Notes: generated from the sequence alone by a model not told the origin. Counted from the stretch's first letter, positions 45,111-54,746 are shown. The stretch is DNA of 64,000 bases from Pseudomonas guineae (GCF_900113745.1 NZ_FOQL01000002.1:372001-436000); one strand, 5' to 3'. Made by a program: numbers and translations.

Positions 45111-45911
45111 CTACTTATCCAGTTCCTCCTTCGCCTCCCTGTTTGCTTCTCGTAGTGCGTGTTTTACATCATCTTTCCGTGCGCCTTTCCACCCACGCTC
45201 TCCAATTGCAGCCGCAATAGCTTCCTGCTTCTGCCACTCAGGCCCAAGCAACTCACGCAGACCTGCGACAATTAGCTGCCAGTTGATACGTCGCTTTCCT
45301 TTTCCCGGTTCTGGTAGCTCACCGCGCGCTCTTTTGATGGCTTGAATTTGGTAGCCAAGGGCGTCGTCATAAGGGCTTATGAAGTGAAGAGGCCCATTTT
45401 CATCAGACTCATCATCTGAGTAAGTCCAGCTAGGGCCGTGCGAATGAATAACGGCCGGCCATTCGGGGCAAGCGGTTGGATCATTCAAGATTTGTGCTAC
45501 TTGGCAGATTTCTTGAGGGGCATAAATCCTCGCATAGCGCTCGCCCGATGCGGGCTCAAGGTAACCGTCGGCATTTGCTATCAGCGCTTTCCATTCTGTG
45601 CCATAGCTATCTACCAACCTCCCGTCACTTGGTAAGGGGTACGGGAGAACGTCCTGCCACCAATCGCAACCGAAAGGCACTTTCAGCAAATGTGGGTCGT
45701 TCTCATCTTCTCTGGCTAGTAAATAAAAGCCCTCCCCGGGGTATTCTTGCCCGTCCGCTGGGGCAAACTCTATGTAGGCAGGAACCACCCCGGAGCGAGC
45801 ATATTCCGCCATGTCATCGCCGCTTACTTCCTCGCCAATCAGCAACGTGAGCAATTGTGCGGCTTCTTCTTCAGATATGTACTGCTTCAGTTTCAGGGGC
45901 TTAATTGCCAT
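45111..45911 (-). CDS. Hypothetical protein between integrase and AlpA-like gene
   Basis: A 266-residue protein that I do not recognise. The N-terminus KLKQYISEEEAAQLLTLLIGEEVSGDDM resembles a short helical domain, the middle is acidic with several aromatic residues (FGCDWWQDV, SWTYSDDESDENGP), and the C-terminus has GELPEPGKGKRRINWQLIVAGL and WKGARKDDVKHALREANREAKEEL, which is charged and helical. No membrane segment or signal. It lies between the integrase and the replication operon, where satellites often encode regulators or phage-interference proteins. Confidence 0.7.
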   Translation of the reverse strand: MAIKPLKLKQYISEEEAAQLLTLLIGEEVSGDDMAEYARSGVVPAYIEFAPADGQEYPGEGFYLLAREDENDPHLLKVPFGCDWWQDVLPYPLPSDGRLVDSYGTEWKALIANADGYLEPASGERYARIYAPQEICQVAQILNDPTACPEWPAVIHSHGPSWTYSDDESDENGPLHFISPYDDALGYQIQAIKRARGELPEPGKGKRRINWQLIVAGLRELLGPEWQKQEAIAAAIGERGWKGARKDDVKHALREANREAKEELDK

Positions 45912-45952
45912 ACGAATCCCTATGCTTCCGCATTGTTTTGGTAGTTGAGCTA

Positions 45953-47260
45953 TCAGGCGCGCTTGCTTAGCGGTACGACATTTGCCCCGCTGCGGTTAGC
46001 GAAGTCATACGGCGTCACATGCCGCTCACGGTTGGCATCCAGATAGTCAGCCCACCACTGCATCATCAGCCGGCGCTCTTCGATGTGCTCGGCCTTGTGA
46101 ATGTAGGCAGCCCTCACACCATTCCGCTCTTGGTGGCTCATCTGCCGCTCTACTGCGTCCCGCGTCCAAAGGCTTGATTCAACCAAAGCACTACAAGCCA
46201 TCGAGCGGAAACCATGGCCACATATTTCGGTTTTGGTGTCGTATCCCATGCGGCGTAGCGCCTTGTTTACTGTGTTCTCGCTCATGGGTTTGTGATGGTA
46301 ATGATCGCCCGCAAAAACCAAATCAAACCGCCCGGTAAGGTGTTGCACCTGCTCTATTACGGCTAAAGCCTGACGGGACAACGGCACCAAATGGGGCGTT
46401 CCCATCTTGGCACCACGGTGCGAACGCTTGACCCCTTCAATCTCGGTACGCTCGCCAGGCATTGTCCAGATAGCCCGATTCAAATCGAACTCAGGCCAGC
46501 GGGCAAAACGCAACTCACTGGAGCGGACGAAAACCAGCAGCGTCAGCATGGTTGCCAGTCGCGTTAGCGGTCGTCCGCCATCAGCCTCAATGCGCCCTAT
46601 CAGCTCCGGCAATCGATCCAGCGGCAGCGCGGGTCGATGCTTGGTTTTGGGGCTAACAGTGCCACCTATCAAGTCCAATGCCGGATTGAACTCAATCAGG
46701 TTCTGCTGAACAGCAACGCGCATGATGCCGACGATGCGCTGGCGCAAGCGACCAACCAGATCAAGCGCCCCTCGCTTCTCAACAATTTTGAGGGCTGCCA
46801 GTAGGTCACGCGTTTTCAGCTCAGATACCAAGCGTTTGCCAAGTACTGGAAAAAGGTCAGCCTCAATCTCTTTCAGCACCCTAGCCGCATGGTCTTTCGA
46901 CCACTTGCCCATCCTGGCATGCCAGTCTCGCGCCACAGCCTCGAAAGTATTTGTGCCAGCTGCGGCCTCATCAATCTTCACTTGGCGTGCTTGCTCGACA
47001 GGGTCAAGCCCGTTAGCTAGCAATTCCAATGCATCTGCTCGCCGCGCCCTGGCCCCCTTGAGCGTCAGCGCCGGGTAATTACCAAATGCGGTCAAGCCGC
47101 CACGGCCGTCGGGCTTGGTGTATTTGAATCGCCAGGACTTCACGCCCGTAGGTTTAACCAACAGGTACAAGCCTTGGCCATCAAATAGCTTGTAGTCCTT
47201 TTCGCGTGGCCTGGCGGCCTCGCATTTCGGGTCTGTCAGAGGGGTGACAGTGCGCGCCAT
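45953..47260 (-). CDS. P4-type integrase
   Basis: A 435-residue tyrosine recombinase of the DUF4102/P4 integrase group. The N-terminal arm-binding domain reads YKLFDGQGLYLLVKPTGVKSW; catalytic residues are in RSSELRFARW, HGFRSMACSAL, MSHQERNGVRAAYIH. It lies with its start 160 bp from tRNA-Leu, the usual arrangement for an island at a tRNA. An AACGTATCCCT element abuts the ATG, so binding to arm sites could repress the gene. Confidence 0.92.
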   Translation of the reverse strand: MARTVTPLTDPKCEAARPREKDYKLFDGQGLYLLVKPTGVKSWRFKYTKPDGRGGLTAFGNYPALTLKGARARRADALELLANGLDPVEQARQVKIDEAAAGTNTFEAVARDWHARMGKWSKDHAARVLKEIEADLFPVLGKRLVSELKTRDLLAALKIVEKRGALDLVGRLRQRIVGIMRVAVQQNLIEFNPALDLIGGTVSPKTKHRPALPLDRLPELIGRIEADGGRPLTRLATMLTLLVFVRSSELRFARWPEFDLNRAIWTMPGERTEIEGVKRSHRGAKMGTPHLVPLSRQALAVIEQVQHLTGRFDLVFAGDHYHHKPMSENTVNKALRRMGYDTKTEICGHGFRSMACSALVESSLWTRDAVERQMSHQERNGVRAAYIHKAEHIEERRLMMQWWADYLDANRERHVTPYDFANRSGANVVPLSKRA

Positions 47261-47309
47261 AGGGATACGTTCCTTGTCGAACCAAACATATCCCTAAACG
47301 TATCCCTAA
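47261..47309. repeat. Arm-type repeats, right end
   Basis: The 21-base repeat TATCCCTAAACG plus TATCCCTAA at 47289-47309 repeats the one at 35739-35759. A third, inverted partial copy (AACGTATCCCT on the minus strand) lies at 47261-47271 directly before the integrase ATG. Confidence 0.7.
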
Positions 47310-47345
47310 AATGCGGAGCTGTACAGGATCATTCAAAAACATACG

Positions 47346-47377
47346 GGCACAAAAAAACCGGCAAGAGTGCCGGTTTT
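47346..47377 (-). terminator. Terminator of tRNA-Leu
   Basis: AAAACCGGCA-AGAG-TGCCGGTTTT (47354-47363, 47368-47377) followed by seven T on the minus strand. It resembles the displaced copy at 35596-35620. Confidence 0.8.
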
Positions 47378-47420
47378 AGTGGGTTTCAGGTTCATACAGG
47401 AACATCTGAAATCATGTACA

Positions 47421-47507
47421 TGGTGCCCGAAGCCGGAATCGAACCGGCACGAGGTTACCCTCGAGGGATTTTAAGTCCCTTGCGTCTACCGATTTCGCCA
47501 TTCGGGC
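47421..47507 (-). tRNA. tRNA-Leu (UAA)
   Basis: An 87-base gene with the acceptor pair GCCCGAA/TTCGGGC, a variable arm, T-loop TTCGATT and encoded CCA. The anticodon loop reads CTTAAAA, with anticodon TAA. The gene's 3' end is the island's right attachment core, and its sequence stays intact after integration. Confidence 0.95.
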
Positions 47508-47578
47508 GGTAGCGCTGCATTGCGTGGCTAGGACTATATACAGCCCTTGCGCGCCTCGCAAGGTTTCAACCTTAAATG

Positions 47579-47611
47579 AAAAAGCCTCGTAAATCAGTGA
47601 TCTACGAGGCT
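47579..47611 (-). terminator. Terminator downstream of tRNA-Cys
   Basis: AGCCTCGTA / TACGAGGCT (47583-47591, 47603-47611) with a T-run on the minus strand, between tRNA-Cys and tRNA-Leu. Confidence 0.7.
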
Positions 47612-47619
47612 CTTCTAAT

Positions 47620-47693
47620 TGGAGGCTGAGGTCGGAATCGAACCGGCGTTCACGGATTTGCAATCCGGTGCATAACCACTCTGCTACTCAGCC
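47620..47693 (-). tRNA. tRNA-Cys (GCA)
   Basis: A 74-base gene with anticodon GCA in the loop TTGCAAA, acceptor stem GGCTGAG/CTCAGCC, TTCGATT T-loop and encoded CCA. It lies with tRNA-Gly in a cluster common upstream of pgsA in pseudomonads. Confidence 0.96.
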
Positions 47694-47733
47694 TTGAACC
47701 TAAACACGGGCCGTATAAACGTTCCGTTAAAAC

Positions 47734-47809
<76 letters not shown>

Positions 47810-47876
47810 TTGTCGTACTGACGGGCGACATTCTATAGCTTCGCAGCTTGCCGTCAACCCCTTGATTCAAAAAAGC

Positions 47877-48437
47877 TTATTTCTTCTCGGAGGTGATTCG
47901 CAGGTGGGGCCACGCAGCCAACAGGTACTGCGCCATCGACCACAAGGTCAATACAGCGGCAATGAGTAACAGCCCATAGCCCAGTACAACCCAAGCGGTG
48001 AATGCCGGTGGATTGGCCAGCAGAATCACCAGTGCGACCATTTGTGCGGCAGTTTTCCATTTAGCCAGTTTGGATACGGCCACATGCGCGCGCGCGCCTA
48101 GCTCTGCCATCCACTCACGCAGCGCCGACACCACGATTTCACGGCCGATGATGATCGCTGCCGGCAGCGTCAGCCAAAGATTGGAGTGTTCGTCCACTAG
48201 AAGGACTAGGGCCACGGCCACCATCAGTTTGTCGGCAACTGGATCGAGGAACGCGCCAAACGGTGTGCTCTGCTCCCAGCGGCGCGCCAGGTAACCATCG
48301 AGCCAATCAGTGGCTGCCGCGATTGAGAACATCGCACTGGCAGCCCAATAGCTCCAACTGAAGGGAAGGTAAAACAGCACAATAAATACCGGTATTAGCA
48401 GTACGCGGAGCACGGTAAGCAGGTTGGGGATATTCAT
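47877..48437 (-). CDS. pgsA: CDP-diacylglycerol-glycerol-3-phosphate 3-phosphatidyltransferase
   Basis: A 186-residue inner-membrane enzyme. The catalytic CDP-alcohol phosphotransferase motif is present as D(x)2DG(x)2AR...G(x)3D(x)3D, seen here in [13 protein letters not shown] and [13 protein letters not shown]. It makes phosphatidylglycerophosphate, the precursor of PG and cardiolipin. It is downstream of uvrC in the gacA-uvrC-pgsA order known for pseudomonads, with 33 bp between. Start ATG 48437 ([12 protein letters not shown]) is the typical N-terminus. Confidence 0.94.
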   Translation of the reverse strand: MNIPNLLTVLRVLLIPVFIVLFYLPFSWSYWAASAMFSIAAATDWLDGYLARRWEQSTPFGAFLDPVADKLMVAVALVLLVDEHSNLWLTLPAAIIIGREIVVSALREWMAELGARAHVAVSKLAKWKTAAQMVALVILLANPPAFTAWVVLGYGLLLIAAVLTLWSMAQYLLAAWPHLRITSEKK

Positions 48438-48470
48438 TGGCACAACTTAGCGGTAAAGAGAGCCGGCATT

Positions 48471-50312
48471 CTACTCACTGTGCAGTGCGGCATAAATCGA
48501 CTCGGCGAGTTTTTTACTGATTCCAGGTGCTTTGGCGATTTCTTCGATGCTGGCACGTGACAACTCCTGCAGACCACCAAAATGGTTGAGCAATTCGCGG
48601 CGGCGCTTAGGGCCAACCCCAGCAACCTCCTCAAGTGTTGATGTGCGACGGGTTTTATCGCGGCGGGCGCGATGCCCGGTAATGGCAAAGCGGTGCGACT
48701 CATCGCGGATCTGTTGAATCAGGTGCAGGGCAGGTGAGTTTCCCGGCAGGGTAAATTCATGCGCAGCATCATTAAGGTACAGGGTTTCCAGGCCCGGTTT
48801 ACGGGTCGCACCTTTGGCCACGCCGAGTAGAATCAGATCAGGTATTGCCAGCTCTTCGAGTACTTCGCGCGCCATCGCTAGCTGGCCCTTGCCACCATCG
48901 ACCAGCAGGATATCCGGCAGCTTGCCCTCGCCATCCTTGATTTTGCTGAAGCGCCGCATCAAAGCTTGATGCATCGCGGCGTAGTCATCGCCAGGCGTCA
49001 CGCCTTCAATGTTGTAACGGCGATAGTCAGACTTGATCGGGCCTTCCGGGCCGAAAACGACACAGGAGGCAACGGTCGCCTCACCGCTGGAGTGGCTTAT
49101 ATCGAAGCACTCTAGGCGCTGCGGCACTTCATCCATATCCAAGGCTTGCGCCAGGGCATCAAAGCGCGCGGCAACATGCTGTCGATTAGCCAGGCGCGCT
49201 GCCAGGGCTTGTTCAGCATTGGTCACGGCAAGCTGCTGCCAGCGCGCACGAATGCCACGCACCCGATAGCTGATACTCAGTTCACGGCCGCGCAGCTCAT
49301 CGATCGCGGCGATCAAGATAGGGAAGTCTTCGTGCTGAGCATTGACGATCAGCTCGCTCGGCAGATCGCGCTCCTGGCTGCTCAAGTAGTACTGCGCGAG
49401 AAAAGCCAGCAACACACTGCTGCTCTCCTCCTCAATGGCTACCTGCGGGTAGAAGTTCTTGCTGCCAAGCACCCGGCCGCCACGCACGCTGATTAAATGC
49501 ACGCACGCGCCGCCTGGATTGACCATGGCGGCCACGACATCCACATCCCCGGCGCCGCCCTCCATGCTTTGCTGATCTTGGACCCGGCGCAGCAGCGAGA
49601 TTTGGTCACGCAATCCGGCAGCACGCTCAAAGTCGAGTGTCGTAGCGGCAGCCTGCATTGCCGTAGAAAGTTCGTCGGTTAGGGCATTGCTGCGCCCCTC
49701 AAGAAACATCATCGAATGGCGAACGTCATCGGCATACTCGCCAGGCTCTACCAAGCCAACACAGGGGGCTTTACAACGCTTGATCTGGTACTGCAGGCAG
49801 GGTCGCGTGCGGTTCTTATAGAAGCTGTCCTCACACTGGCGCACAAAAAAAGTCTTCTGCAGCAGGTTGAGACTTTCGCGAATAGCGCCGGCACTGGGAT
49901 AAGGGCCAAAGTAACGGCCCTTCTGCTTTTTCGCACCACGATGAATGCTCAGGCGCGGGAAGGCCCCATCGGAGAGAAATACATAGGGATAGGATTTATC
50001 GTCGCGCAGCAGAATGTTGTACGGCGGTCGCCATTCCTTGATAAGCGTCTGCTCAAGCAGTAACGCTTCGGTTTCGTTGGCGGTGATGGTGGTTTCAACT
50101 TGAGCAATCTTACCTACCAGCGCGGCTGTCTTAGGCGCCAGACCGCTTTGGCGAAAGTAACTGGCCAAGCGCTTTTTAAGGTTCTTGGCCTTGCCGACAT
50201 ACAGCAGTTTGGCGTGCGCATCGAACATGCGGTATACGCCTGGGCGACCGCTGCAGGTAGAGAGAAACGCGCTGGAATCGAAAGGCGCGTCGGCGACGTC
50301 AGTTGCTGGCAT
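48471..50312 (-). CDS. uvrC: Excinuclease ABC subunit C
   Basis: A 613-residue nuclease of nucleotide-excision repair. It has a GIY-YIG domain ([21 protein letters not shown]), a UVR motif near residue 200, the central RNase H-like endonuclease region ([24 protein letters not shown]) and C-terminal tandem helix-hairpin-helix ([18 protein letters not shown]). It cuts DNA on both sides of a lesion together with UvrAB. ATG 50312 overlaps the gacA stop by about 14 bp, as usual in this genus. Confidence 0.96.
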   Translation of the reverse strand: MPATDVADAPFDSSAFLSTCSGRPGVYRMFDAHAKLLYVGKAKNLKKRLASYFRQSGLAPKTAALVGKIAQVETTITANETEALLLEQTLIKEWRPPYNILLRDDKSYPYVFLSDGAFPRLSIHRGAKKQKGRYFGPYPSAGAIRESLNLLQKTFFVRQCEDSFYKNRTRPCLQYQIKRCKAPCVGLVEPGEYADDVRHSMMFLEGRSNALTDELSTAMQAAATTLDFERAAGLRDQISLLRRVQDQQSMEGGAGDVDVVAAMVNPGGACVHLISVRGGRVLGSKNFYPQVAIEEESSSVLLAFLAQYYLSSQERDLPSELIVNAQHEDFPILIAAIDELRGRELSISYRVRGIRARWQQLAVTNAEQALAARLANRQHVAARFDALAQALDMDEVPQRLECFDISHSSGEATVASCVVFGPEGPIKSDYRRYNIEGVTPGDDYAAMHQALMRRFSKIKDGEGKLPDILLVDGGKGQLAMAREVLEELAIPDLILLGVAKGATRKPGLETLYLNDAAHEFTLPGNSPALHLIQQIRDESHRFAITGHRARRDKTRRTSTLEEVAGVGPKRRRELLNHFGGLQELSRASIEEIAKAPGISKKLAESIYAALHSE

Positions 50313-50943
50313 CAATCATGCCGTGGCGCACAGCCAGAAGAGCCAGCTCTACATCGCTGGTAATCGACAGCTTTTCGAAAATGCGATAGCGATAGGTGTT
50401 TACGGTTTTTGGTGACAGGCATAGCTTGTCAGAGATTACCTGCACTTTCTGGCAGCCCGCGATCATCAGTGCAATCTGGATTTCACGCTCAGACAGCAAA
50501 TCAAATGGCGAATTGCTAGCCTGCGGTTGAAACGACTTGAATGCTAGTTGCTGAGCAATCTGCGGACTGATGTAGCGCTGACCACCGAAGACCATGCGAA
50601 TAGCCTGGACCATTTCTTCGAGCGCTGCGCCTTTGGTCAGATAGCCAGCCGCGCCAGCTTGCAGTAAGCGCGTGGGGAACGGATCTTCTTCGCAGGCCGT
50701 TACGGCGACAATTTTTAGGTCAGGATGGCTACGAATCAGCTTGCGGGTGGCTTCTAAACCACCGATGCCAGGCATTTTAATGTCCATCAGGACAACGTCG
50801 GGCTTTAACTCACGGGCTTTCGTAAGGGATTCTTCGCCGGACTCGGCTTGGCCAACCACCTGCAATCCGGCGATGTCAGCCAGCATGCGGGTAATACCAG
50901 TACGCACCAGGTCATGGTCATCAACAACGAGTACCCTGATCAA
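50299..50943 (-). CDS. gacA: Response regulator GacA
   Basis: A 214-residue NarL/LuxR-type two-component regulator. The receiver has acidic residues in [11 protein letters not shown] and the phospho-acceptor in [12 protein letters not shown], and a conserved Lys in GYLTKGAAL. The C-terminal helix-turn-helix reads [18 protein letters not shown] and [19 protein letters not shown]. GacA partners GacS, activating small RNAs that titrate RsmA and thereby control secondary metabolism. It precedes uvrC in an overlapping pair, the standard Pseudomonas order. Confidence 0.96.
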   Translation of the reverse strand: MIRVLVVDDHDLVRTGITRMLADIAGLQVVGQAESGEESLTKARELKPDVVLMDIKMPGIGGLEATRKLIRSHPDLKIVAVTACEEDPFPTRLLQAGAAGYLTKGAALEEMVQAIRMVFGGQRYISPQIAQQLAFKSFQPQASNSPFDLLSEREIQIALMIAGCQKVQVISDKLCLSPKTVNTYRYRIFEKLSITSDVELALLAVRHGMIDASN

Positions 50944-51281
50944 GCATCACCCCAGTCGTACCAGCTGCGGATAACAGCAGGCGAAGTTGGAAAACAGATC
51001 GTTTACTAAGACGCAGCTTGGCGGATAACCGTCAAAACGCAAGCGTCAATATGACCATGCACATGTAAGTCAATTAGCTGCTAGGCAAAGGTGTCACCCG
51101 GCTAAGAGCCCGCTCAATCCTACTGGAGTGCATCTACCCAGAGCCAGCAAAATCCCGCCCACCCCAGCATTAGAATACTCAAGCTCCGCGGCAATCTAGA
51201 GAACACGCTAACGCTTACTTGACGAGAGTTACCAGGCAAAAAAAAGAGCCTAGGTTTTGCCTAGGCTCTTTTCCACTTGTT
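50944..51281. other. gacA upstream region
   Basis: About 340 bp from the gacA start to the tRNA-Ser terminator. It should hold the gacA promoter. I see no gene. The terminator of tRNA-Ser is at 51238-51272. Confidence 0.5.
51238..51272 (-). terminator. Terminator of tRNA-Ser
   Basis: AAAAGAGCCTAGG / CCTAGGCTCTTTT (51242-51254, 51260-51272) with a minus-strand T-run, just past the tRNA. Confidence 0.88.
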
Positions 51282-51372
51282 TGGTGGAGGGCCAGGGATT
51301 CGAACCCTGGGAACGCTACTAACGTTCGCCGGTTTTCAAGACCGGTGCATTCAACCGCTCTGCCAACCCTCC
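51282..51372 (-). tRNA. tRNA-Ser (UGA)
   Basis: A 91-base gene with anticodon TGA in the loop CTTGAAAA, a long variable arm (GAACGTTAGTAGCGTTC), acceptor stem GGAGGGT and encoded CCA. Confidence 0.95.
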
Positions 51373-51604
51373 GATTTTGCACTGAACGAGAGCATTTAAT
51401 TAAAAGCTAATCAGAAGAACCTTCCTCCCAATCATCATTAAAACCTTCACTCAGGCGCAAGTGCCATATTTCTGCCATTTGCGGGCGGCAATCTTACCCG
51501 AACGCAACACGCTGTCAAACTCTGCGTGTTGGCTCTTTAACTCCCTCTGCTATGATCGGCATGACTTTGGTCACGGAACCATCAGCCTTTTCAGGAGTGT
51601 CGCC

Positions 51605-52273
51605 ATGAACGAACACAATTATGCACTTGACCACACACAGGTTGAGCAGCAAGAAGTAAGCCGCGTTTTGCGCAACACTTATGGTCTGTTGGCCATCACG
51701 CTGGCCTTCAGTGGCCTTGTGGCCTACATCGCGCAGCGCGCCAATGTGCCTTACCCGAATATCTTTGTGGTGCTGATCGGCTTCTATGGCCTGTTCTTCC
51801 TCACAGCCAAATTGCGCAACTCGTCTTGGGGTCTGGTTTCGACCCTCGCCCTGACTGGTTTCATGGGCTACACCCTCGGCCCTATCCTTAATCGCTACAT
51901 GGGCATGGCCAACGGCGCAGAAGTCGTCAGCTCCGCCTTTGCCATGACAGCATTGGTGTTCTGCGGTCTGTCGGCCTATGTGTTGACCACCCGTAAGGAC
52001 ATGAGCTTTCTCAGTGGCTTTATCACTGCAGGCTTTTTTGTTTTGCTGGGTGCAATGGTGGCAGGCTTCTTCTTCCAGATCAGCGGCCTGCAACTGGCAA
52101 TCAGCGCGGGTTTCGTACTGTTTTCCTCGGCCTGCATCCTGTTCCAGACCAGCGCCATCATTCATGGTGGCGAGCGTAACTACATCATGGCGACCATCAG
52201 CCTATATGTATCGATCTACAACCTGTTCATCAGTCTGCTGCAGATTTTCGGCATCATGAGCAGCAACGACTGA
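51605..52273 (+). CDS. yccA: Bax-inhibitor-1/YccA family membrane protein
   Basis: A 222-residue inner-membrane protein with seven hydrophobic segments, including [20 protein letters not shown] and the second-half [19 protein letters not shown], as in YccA and the BI-1 group. YccA is a substrate and modulator of the FtsH protease and helps when the Sec translocon is blocked. The start ATG 51605 has AGGAGTG before it. It is 100 bp upstream of tusD, as in P. aeruginosa, with a terminator between. Confidence 0.9.
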   Translation: MNEHNYALDHTQVEQQEVSRVLRNTYGLLAITLAFSGLVAYIAQRANVPYPNIFVVLIGFYGLFFLTAKLRNSSWGLVSTLALTGFMGYTLGPILNRYMGMANGAEVVSSAFAMTALVFCGLSAYVLTTRKDMSFLSGFITAGFFVLLGAMVAGFFFQISGLQLAISAGFVLFSSACILFQTSAIIHGGERNYIMATISLYVSIYNLFISLLQIFGIMSSND

Positions 52274-52286
52274 TCCCGCTGCCTTG

Positions 52287-52311
52287 AAAGCCCGCTTCGG
52301 CGGGCTTTTTT
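52287..52311 (+). terminator. Terminator of yccA
   Basis: GCCCGC-TTCG-GCGGGC tetraloop hairpin with six T following. Confidence 0.92.
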
Positions 52312-52381
52312 ATGCCTGCTGTCCGCGCATCTTGGCGACGCAGGCATTATCATTTCGGCAAATTGATTCGCCAGGTTTGTT

Positions 52382-52774
52382 ATGAAGTTCGCCATCGCCC
52401 TTTTCTCACCGCCCCACGCACCGTCATCACGTCGTGCCTTGCGCTTTGCCGAGGCTGCAGTGGCGGGCGGTCACCAGATCGTGCGCCTGTTTTTCTATCA
52501 AGACGGAGTCCATAGTGCATCGAGTAATGTGGTCTGTGCACAGGATGAACTGGACCTGCCGGGTGAGTGGCGTGAGTTCGTGCAAGCGCAGCACTTGGAT
52601 GGCGTGGTGTGTATCGCGGCAGCACTGCGCCGTGGCGTACTTAATGCGGAGGAAGCGCAGCGTTACACACGCTCCGCCGCTAACTTGAACCTTCCTTGGG
52701 AGCTTTCCGGTCTCGGCCAACTGCACGAGGCGACGCAATTAGCCGATCGTTTAGTGTGCTTTGGAGGGCCATGA
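52382..52774 (+). CDS. tusD: Sulfurtransferase complex subunit TusD
   Basis: A 130-residue DsrE/TusD protein. It starts MKFAIALFSPPHAPSSRRAL and has DGVHSAS and a Cys in GVVCIAAALRRGV that should carry the persulfide passed from TusA. The subunit forms the TusBCD hexamer, which hands sulfur to TusE for 2-thiouridine formation at tRNA position 34. It opens a tight operon tusD-C-B-E with the trpD2-type gene at the end. Confidence 0.93.
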   Translation: MKFAIALFSPPHAPSSRRALRFAEAAVAGGHQIVRLFFYQDGVHSASSNVVCAQDELDLPGEWREFVQAQHLDGVVCIAAALRRGVLNAEEAQRYTRSAANLNLPWELSGLGQLHEATQLADRLVCFGGP

Positions 52775-52775
52775 G

Positions 52776-53135
52776 ATGAGTAAGTCACTGTTGATTATCA
52801 GCCGTCAGGCTCCTTGGTCAGGCCCCTCTGCTCGCGAAGCATTGGATATTGCCCTGGCAGGCGGCGCTTTTGATCTGCCTGTTGGCATGCTGTTTCTCGA
52901 TGATGGCGTGTTTCAACTGAGCGGCGCGCAACAACCTGCCAGCCTGCAGCAGAAAGATCTCAGCGCCAATCTGCAAGCTTTGCCGATGTTTGGTGTGGAG
53001 GCGTTGTATGTTTCGCAGCGCAGCCTAGAGGAGCGTGGCTTACACCAGTCATCCAGCAGTCTCGCAGTCGAGCTGCTAAACGATACCGCGCTAACCGCTC
53101 TGATTGACCGATATGACCAGGTGATTACGCTCTGA
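52776..53135 (+). CDS. tusC: Sulfurtransferase complex subunit TusC
   Basis: A 119-residue DsrF-like protein. SKSLLIISRQAPWSGPSAREALD is the usual N-terminus and LEERGLHQSSSSLAV follows. It is a structural partner in the TusBCD complex. I chose ATG 52776, 1 bp after the tusD stop; an in-frame earlier start inside tusD is less likely. Its stop overlaps the tusB start. Confidence 0.92.
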   Translation: MSKSLLIISRQAPWSGPSAREALDIALAGGAFDLPVGMLFLDDGVFQLSGAQQPASLQQKDLSANLQALPMFGVEALYVSQRSLEERGLHQSSSSLAVELLNDTALTALIDRYDQVITL

Positions 53136-53434
53136 TGGCTACTTTGCATGTGCTCTCACACTCCCCCTTTACCGACAGCCGCCTAGGCAGTTGCCTGCGT
53201 ATTCTCGGCAGCCAGGATGCATTACTGCTGTGCGGCGATGCGGTTTACGCCTTGCAGGCTGGCAGCGTACAACGCCAGGCGCTTGAACTGATGCCAGAAA
53301 GCACTGCGCTGTTTGCCCTGGATGAAGATGTACAGGCCAGAGGGCTTGATCTTCCCGCACGCCTTACCCAGGTGGATTACTGCGGTTTTGTTGCGCTCAG
53401 CTGCCAGTACGACAAAGTGAACACCTGGCTATGA
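53135..53434 (+). CDS. tusB: Sulfurtransferase complex subunit TusB
   Basis: A 99-residue DsrH-like protein (MATLHVLSHSPFTDSRL) with LLLCGDAVYAL in its middle. It completes the TusBCD complex. Its start overlaps the tusC stop by 1 bp and its stop overlaps the tusE start by 4 bp. Confidence 0.92.
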   Translation: MATLHVLSHSPFTDSRLGSCLRILGSQDALLLCGDAVYALQAGSVQRQALELMPESTALFALDEDVQARGLDLPARLTQVDYCGFVALSCQYDKVNTWL

Positions 53435-53766
53435 ACCTGCTGCATGTTGAGGGCCGTGAGCTACCGTTGGATAAAGACGGCTACCTGGTCGAATTAACTG
53501 ATTGGTCTGAAGAGACTGCGCAGGCCTTGGCGCAACGCGAAGGGCTCAGCCTGAGCGCCGAACACTGGGAAATTTTGCAGCTGGTTCGTAGTTTTTATGA
53601 CGAGTTCCAGCTGTCCCCCGCCAATCGCCCACTGGTGAAATTTGTTGCCAGTAAACTCGGCCCAGAGAAAGGTAATAGCCTCAATCTCAACCGGTTGTTC
53701 AATGGCGCTCCCGCCAAACTCGCCGCCAAACTGGCGGGCCTGCCCAAGCCGACCAATTGCCTATGA
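53431..53766 (+). CDS. tusE: TusE/DsrC sulfur carrier
   Basis: A 111-residue DsrC-family protein. It has DKDGYLVELTDWSEETAQAL, EIL-VRSFYDEF and the penultimate Cys of the C-terminal arm (KPTNCL) that accepts sulfur from TusD and delivers it to MnmA. It overlaps the trpD2-type gene by 4 bp. Confidence 0.94.
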   Translation: MNLLHVEGRELPLDKDGYLVELTDWSEETAQALAQREGLSLSAEHWEILQLVRSFYDEFQLSPANRPLVKFVASKLGPEKGNSLNLNRLFNGAPAKLAAKLAGLPKPTNCL

Positions 53767-54746
53767 ATCTCGTTACCCCGCCCGAACACCTCTTCGCTCA
53801 ATTTGTGCGCATTCTTGGCAAAGGCAAGCGCGGCGCGCGCAACCTGACCCGCGAGGAAGCTCGCGAAGCCATGGGCATGCTGCTCGATGGGCAGGCTGAA
53901 GAAAGCCAACTGGGCGCCTTTCTGATGCTATTACGGCACAAGGAAGAGAGCGCCGAGGAAATGGCCGGGTTTGCTGAAGCAGTTCGTGCACGATTGCAGG
54001 CGCCGGCGATACAGGTGGATCTGGACTGGCCAAGCTATGCCGGTAAGAAACGCCACCTACCCTGGTTTCTGCTGGCGGCCAAGGCCCTCGCCAACAGTGG
54101 CATTCGCATACTGTTGCATGGAGGTGGCCCCCATACTGCCGGGCGCCTGTACAGTGAACAGCTACTCGATACTCTGAACATTCCACTATGCCGCAGCTGG
54201 GGCAGTGTCGAGCAGGCACTGAATCAGCATCAGCTGGCGTTTATCCCGCTGGGCGATTGGATGCCGCAACTGCAACGGATGATCGACCTGCGCAATATCC
54301 TCGGTCTGCGCTCACCCATTCATTCGTTGACACGCATTCTTAACCCACTTAATGCCCGTTGCGGCTTGCAAAGCATTTTCCATCCTGGTTACCAGGCAGT
54401 GCACCGCGAAGCCAGCCAGTTACTAGGGGATACGGCGGTGGTGATCAAGGGTGAAGGGGGTGAAATCGAGGTTAACCCGGATGCAGCCAGCCACTTTTAT
54501 GGCACAGCCAATGGCGCCAACTGGGATGAGGACTGGCCAGCGCTTTCTGCGCAGCGACATGTCAAACCCTCAGCGCTAGAACCGCAGTATCTAGCTGCGT
54601 TCTGGCGCGCCGAAGTGACAGATGCTTACGGTCAACTTGCGGTTATCAGCACCATGGCCTTAGCGCTGCGTGGCCTGGGACGTAGCCGTGACGACGCCTT
54701 CGTAGAAGCAGAGCACTACTGGGGCAAACGAAACTCATCGATTTGA
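53763..54746 (+). CDS. Glycosyl/phosphoribosyl transferase-fold protein TrpD2/YbiB
   Basis: A 327-residue protein with the anthranilate phosphoribosyltransferase fold but without TrpD function. Conserved parts seen are FVRILGKGKRGARNLTREEA and GMLLDGQAEESQLGAFLMLL at the N-terminal helical domain, HGGG in the phosphate loop, and DLRNILGLRSPIHSLTRILNP. YbiB-type TrpD2 proteins bind nucleic acid and are under LexA control in E. coli; enzymatic activity has not been shown. It overlaps tusE and is the last gene of the operon, as in P. aeruginosa. Confidence 0.88.
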   Translation: MNLVTPPEHLFAQFVRILGKGKRGARNLTREEAREAMGMLLDGQAEESQLGAFLMLLRHKEESAEEMAGFAEAVRARLQAPAIQVDLDWPSYAGKKRHLPWFLLAAKALANSGIRILLHGGGPHTAGRLYSEQLLDTLNIPLCRSWGSVEQALNQHQLAFIPLGDWMPQLQRMIDLRNILGLRSPIHSLTRILNPLNARCGLQSIFHPGYQAVHREASQLLGDTAVVIKGEGGEIEVNPDAASHFYGTANGANWDEDWPALSAQRHVKPSALEPQYLAAFWRAEVTDAYGQLAVISTMALALRGLGRSRDDAFVEAEHYWGKRNSSI

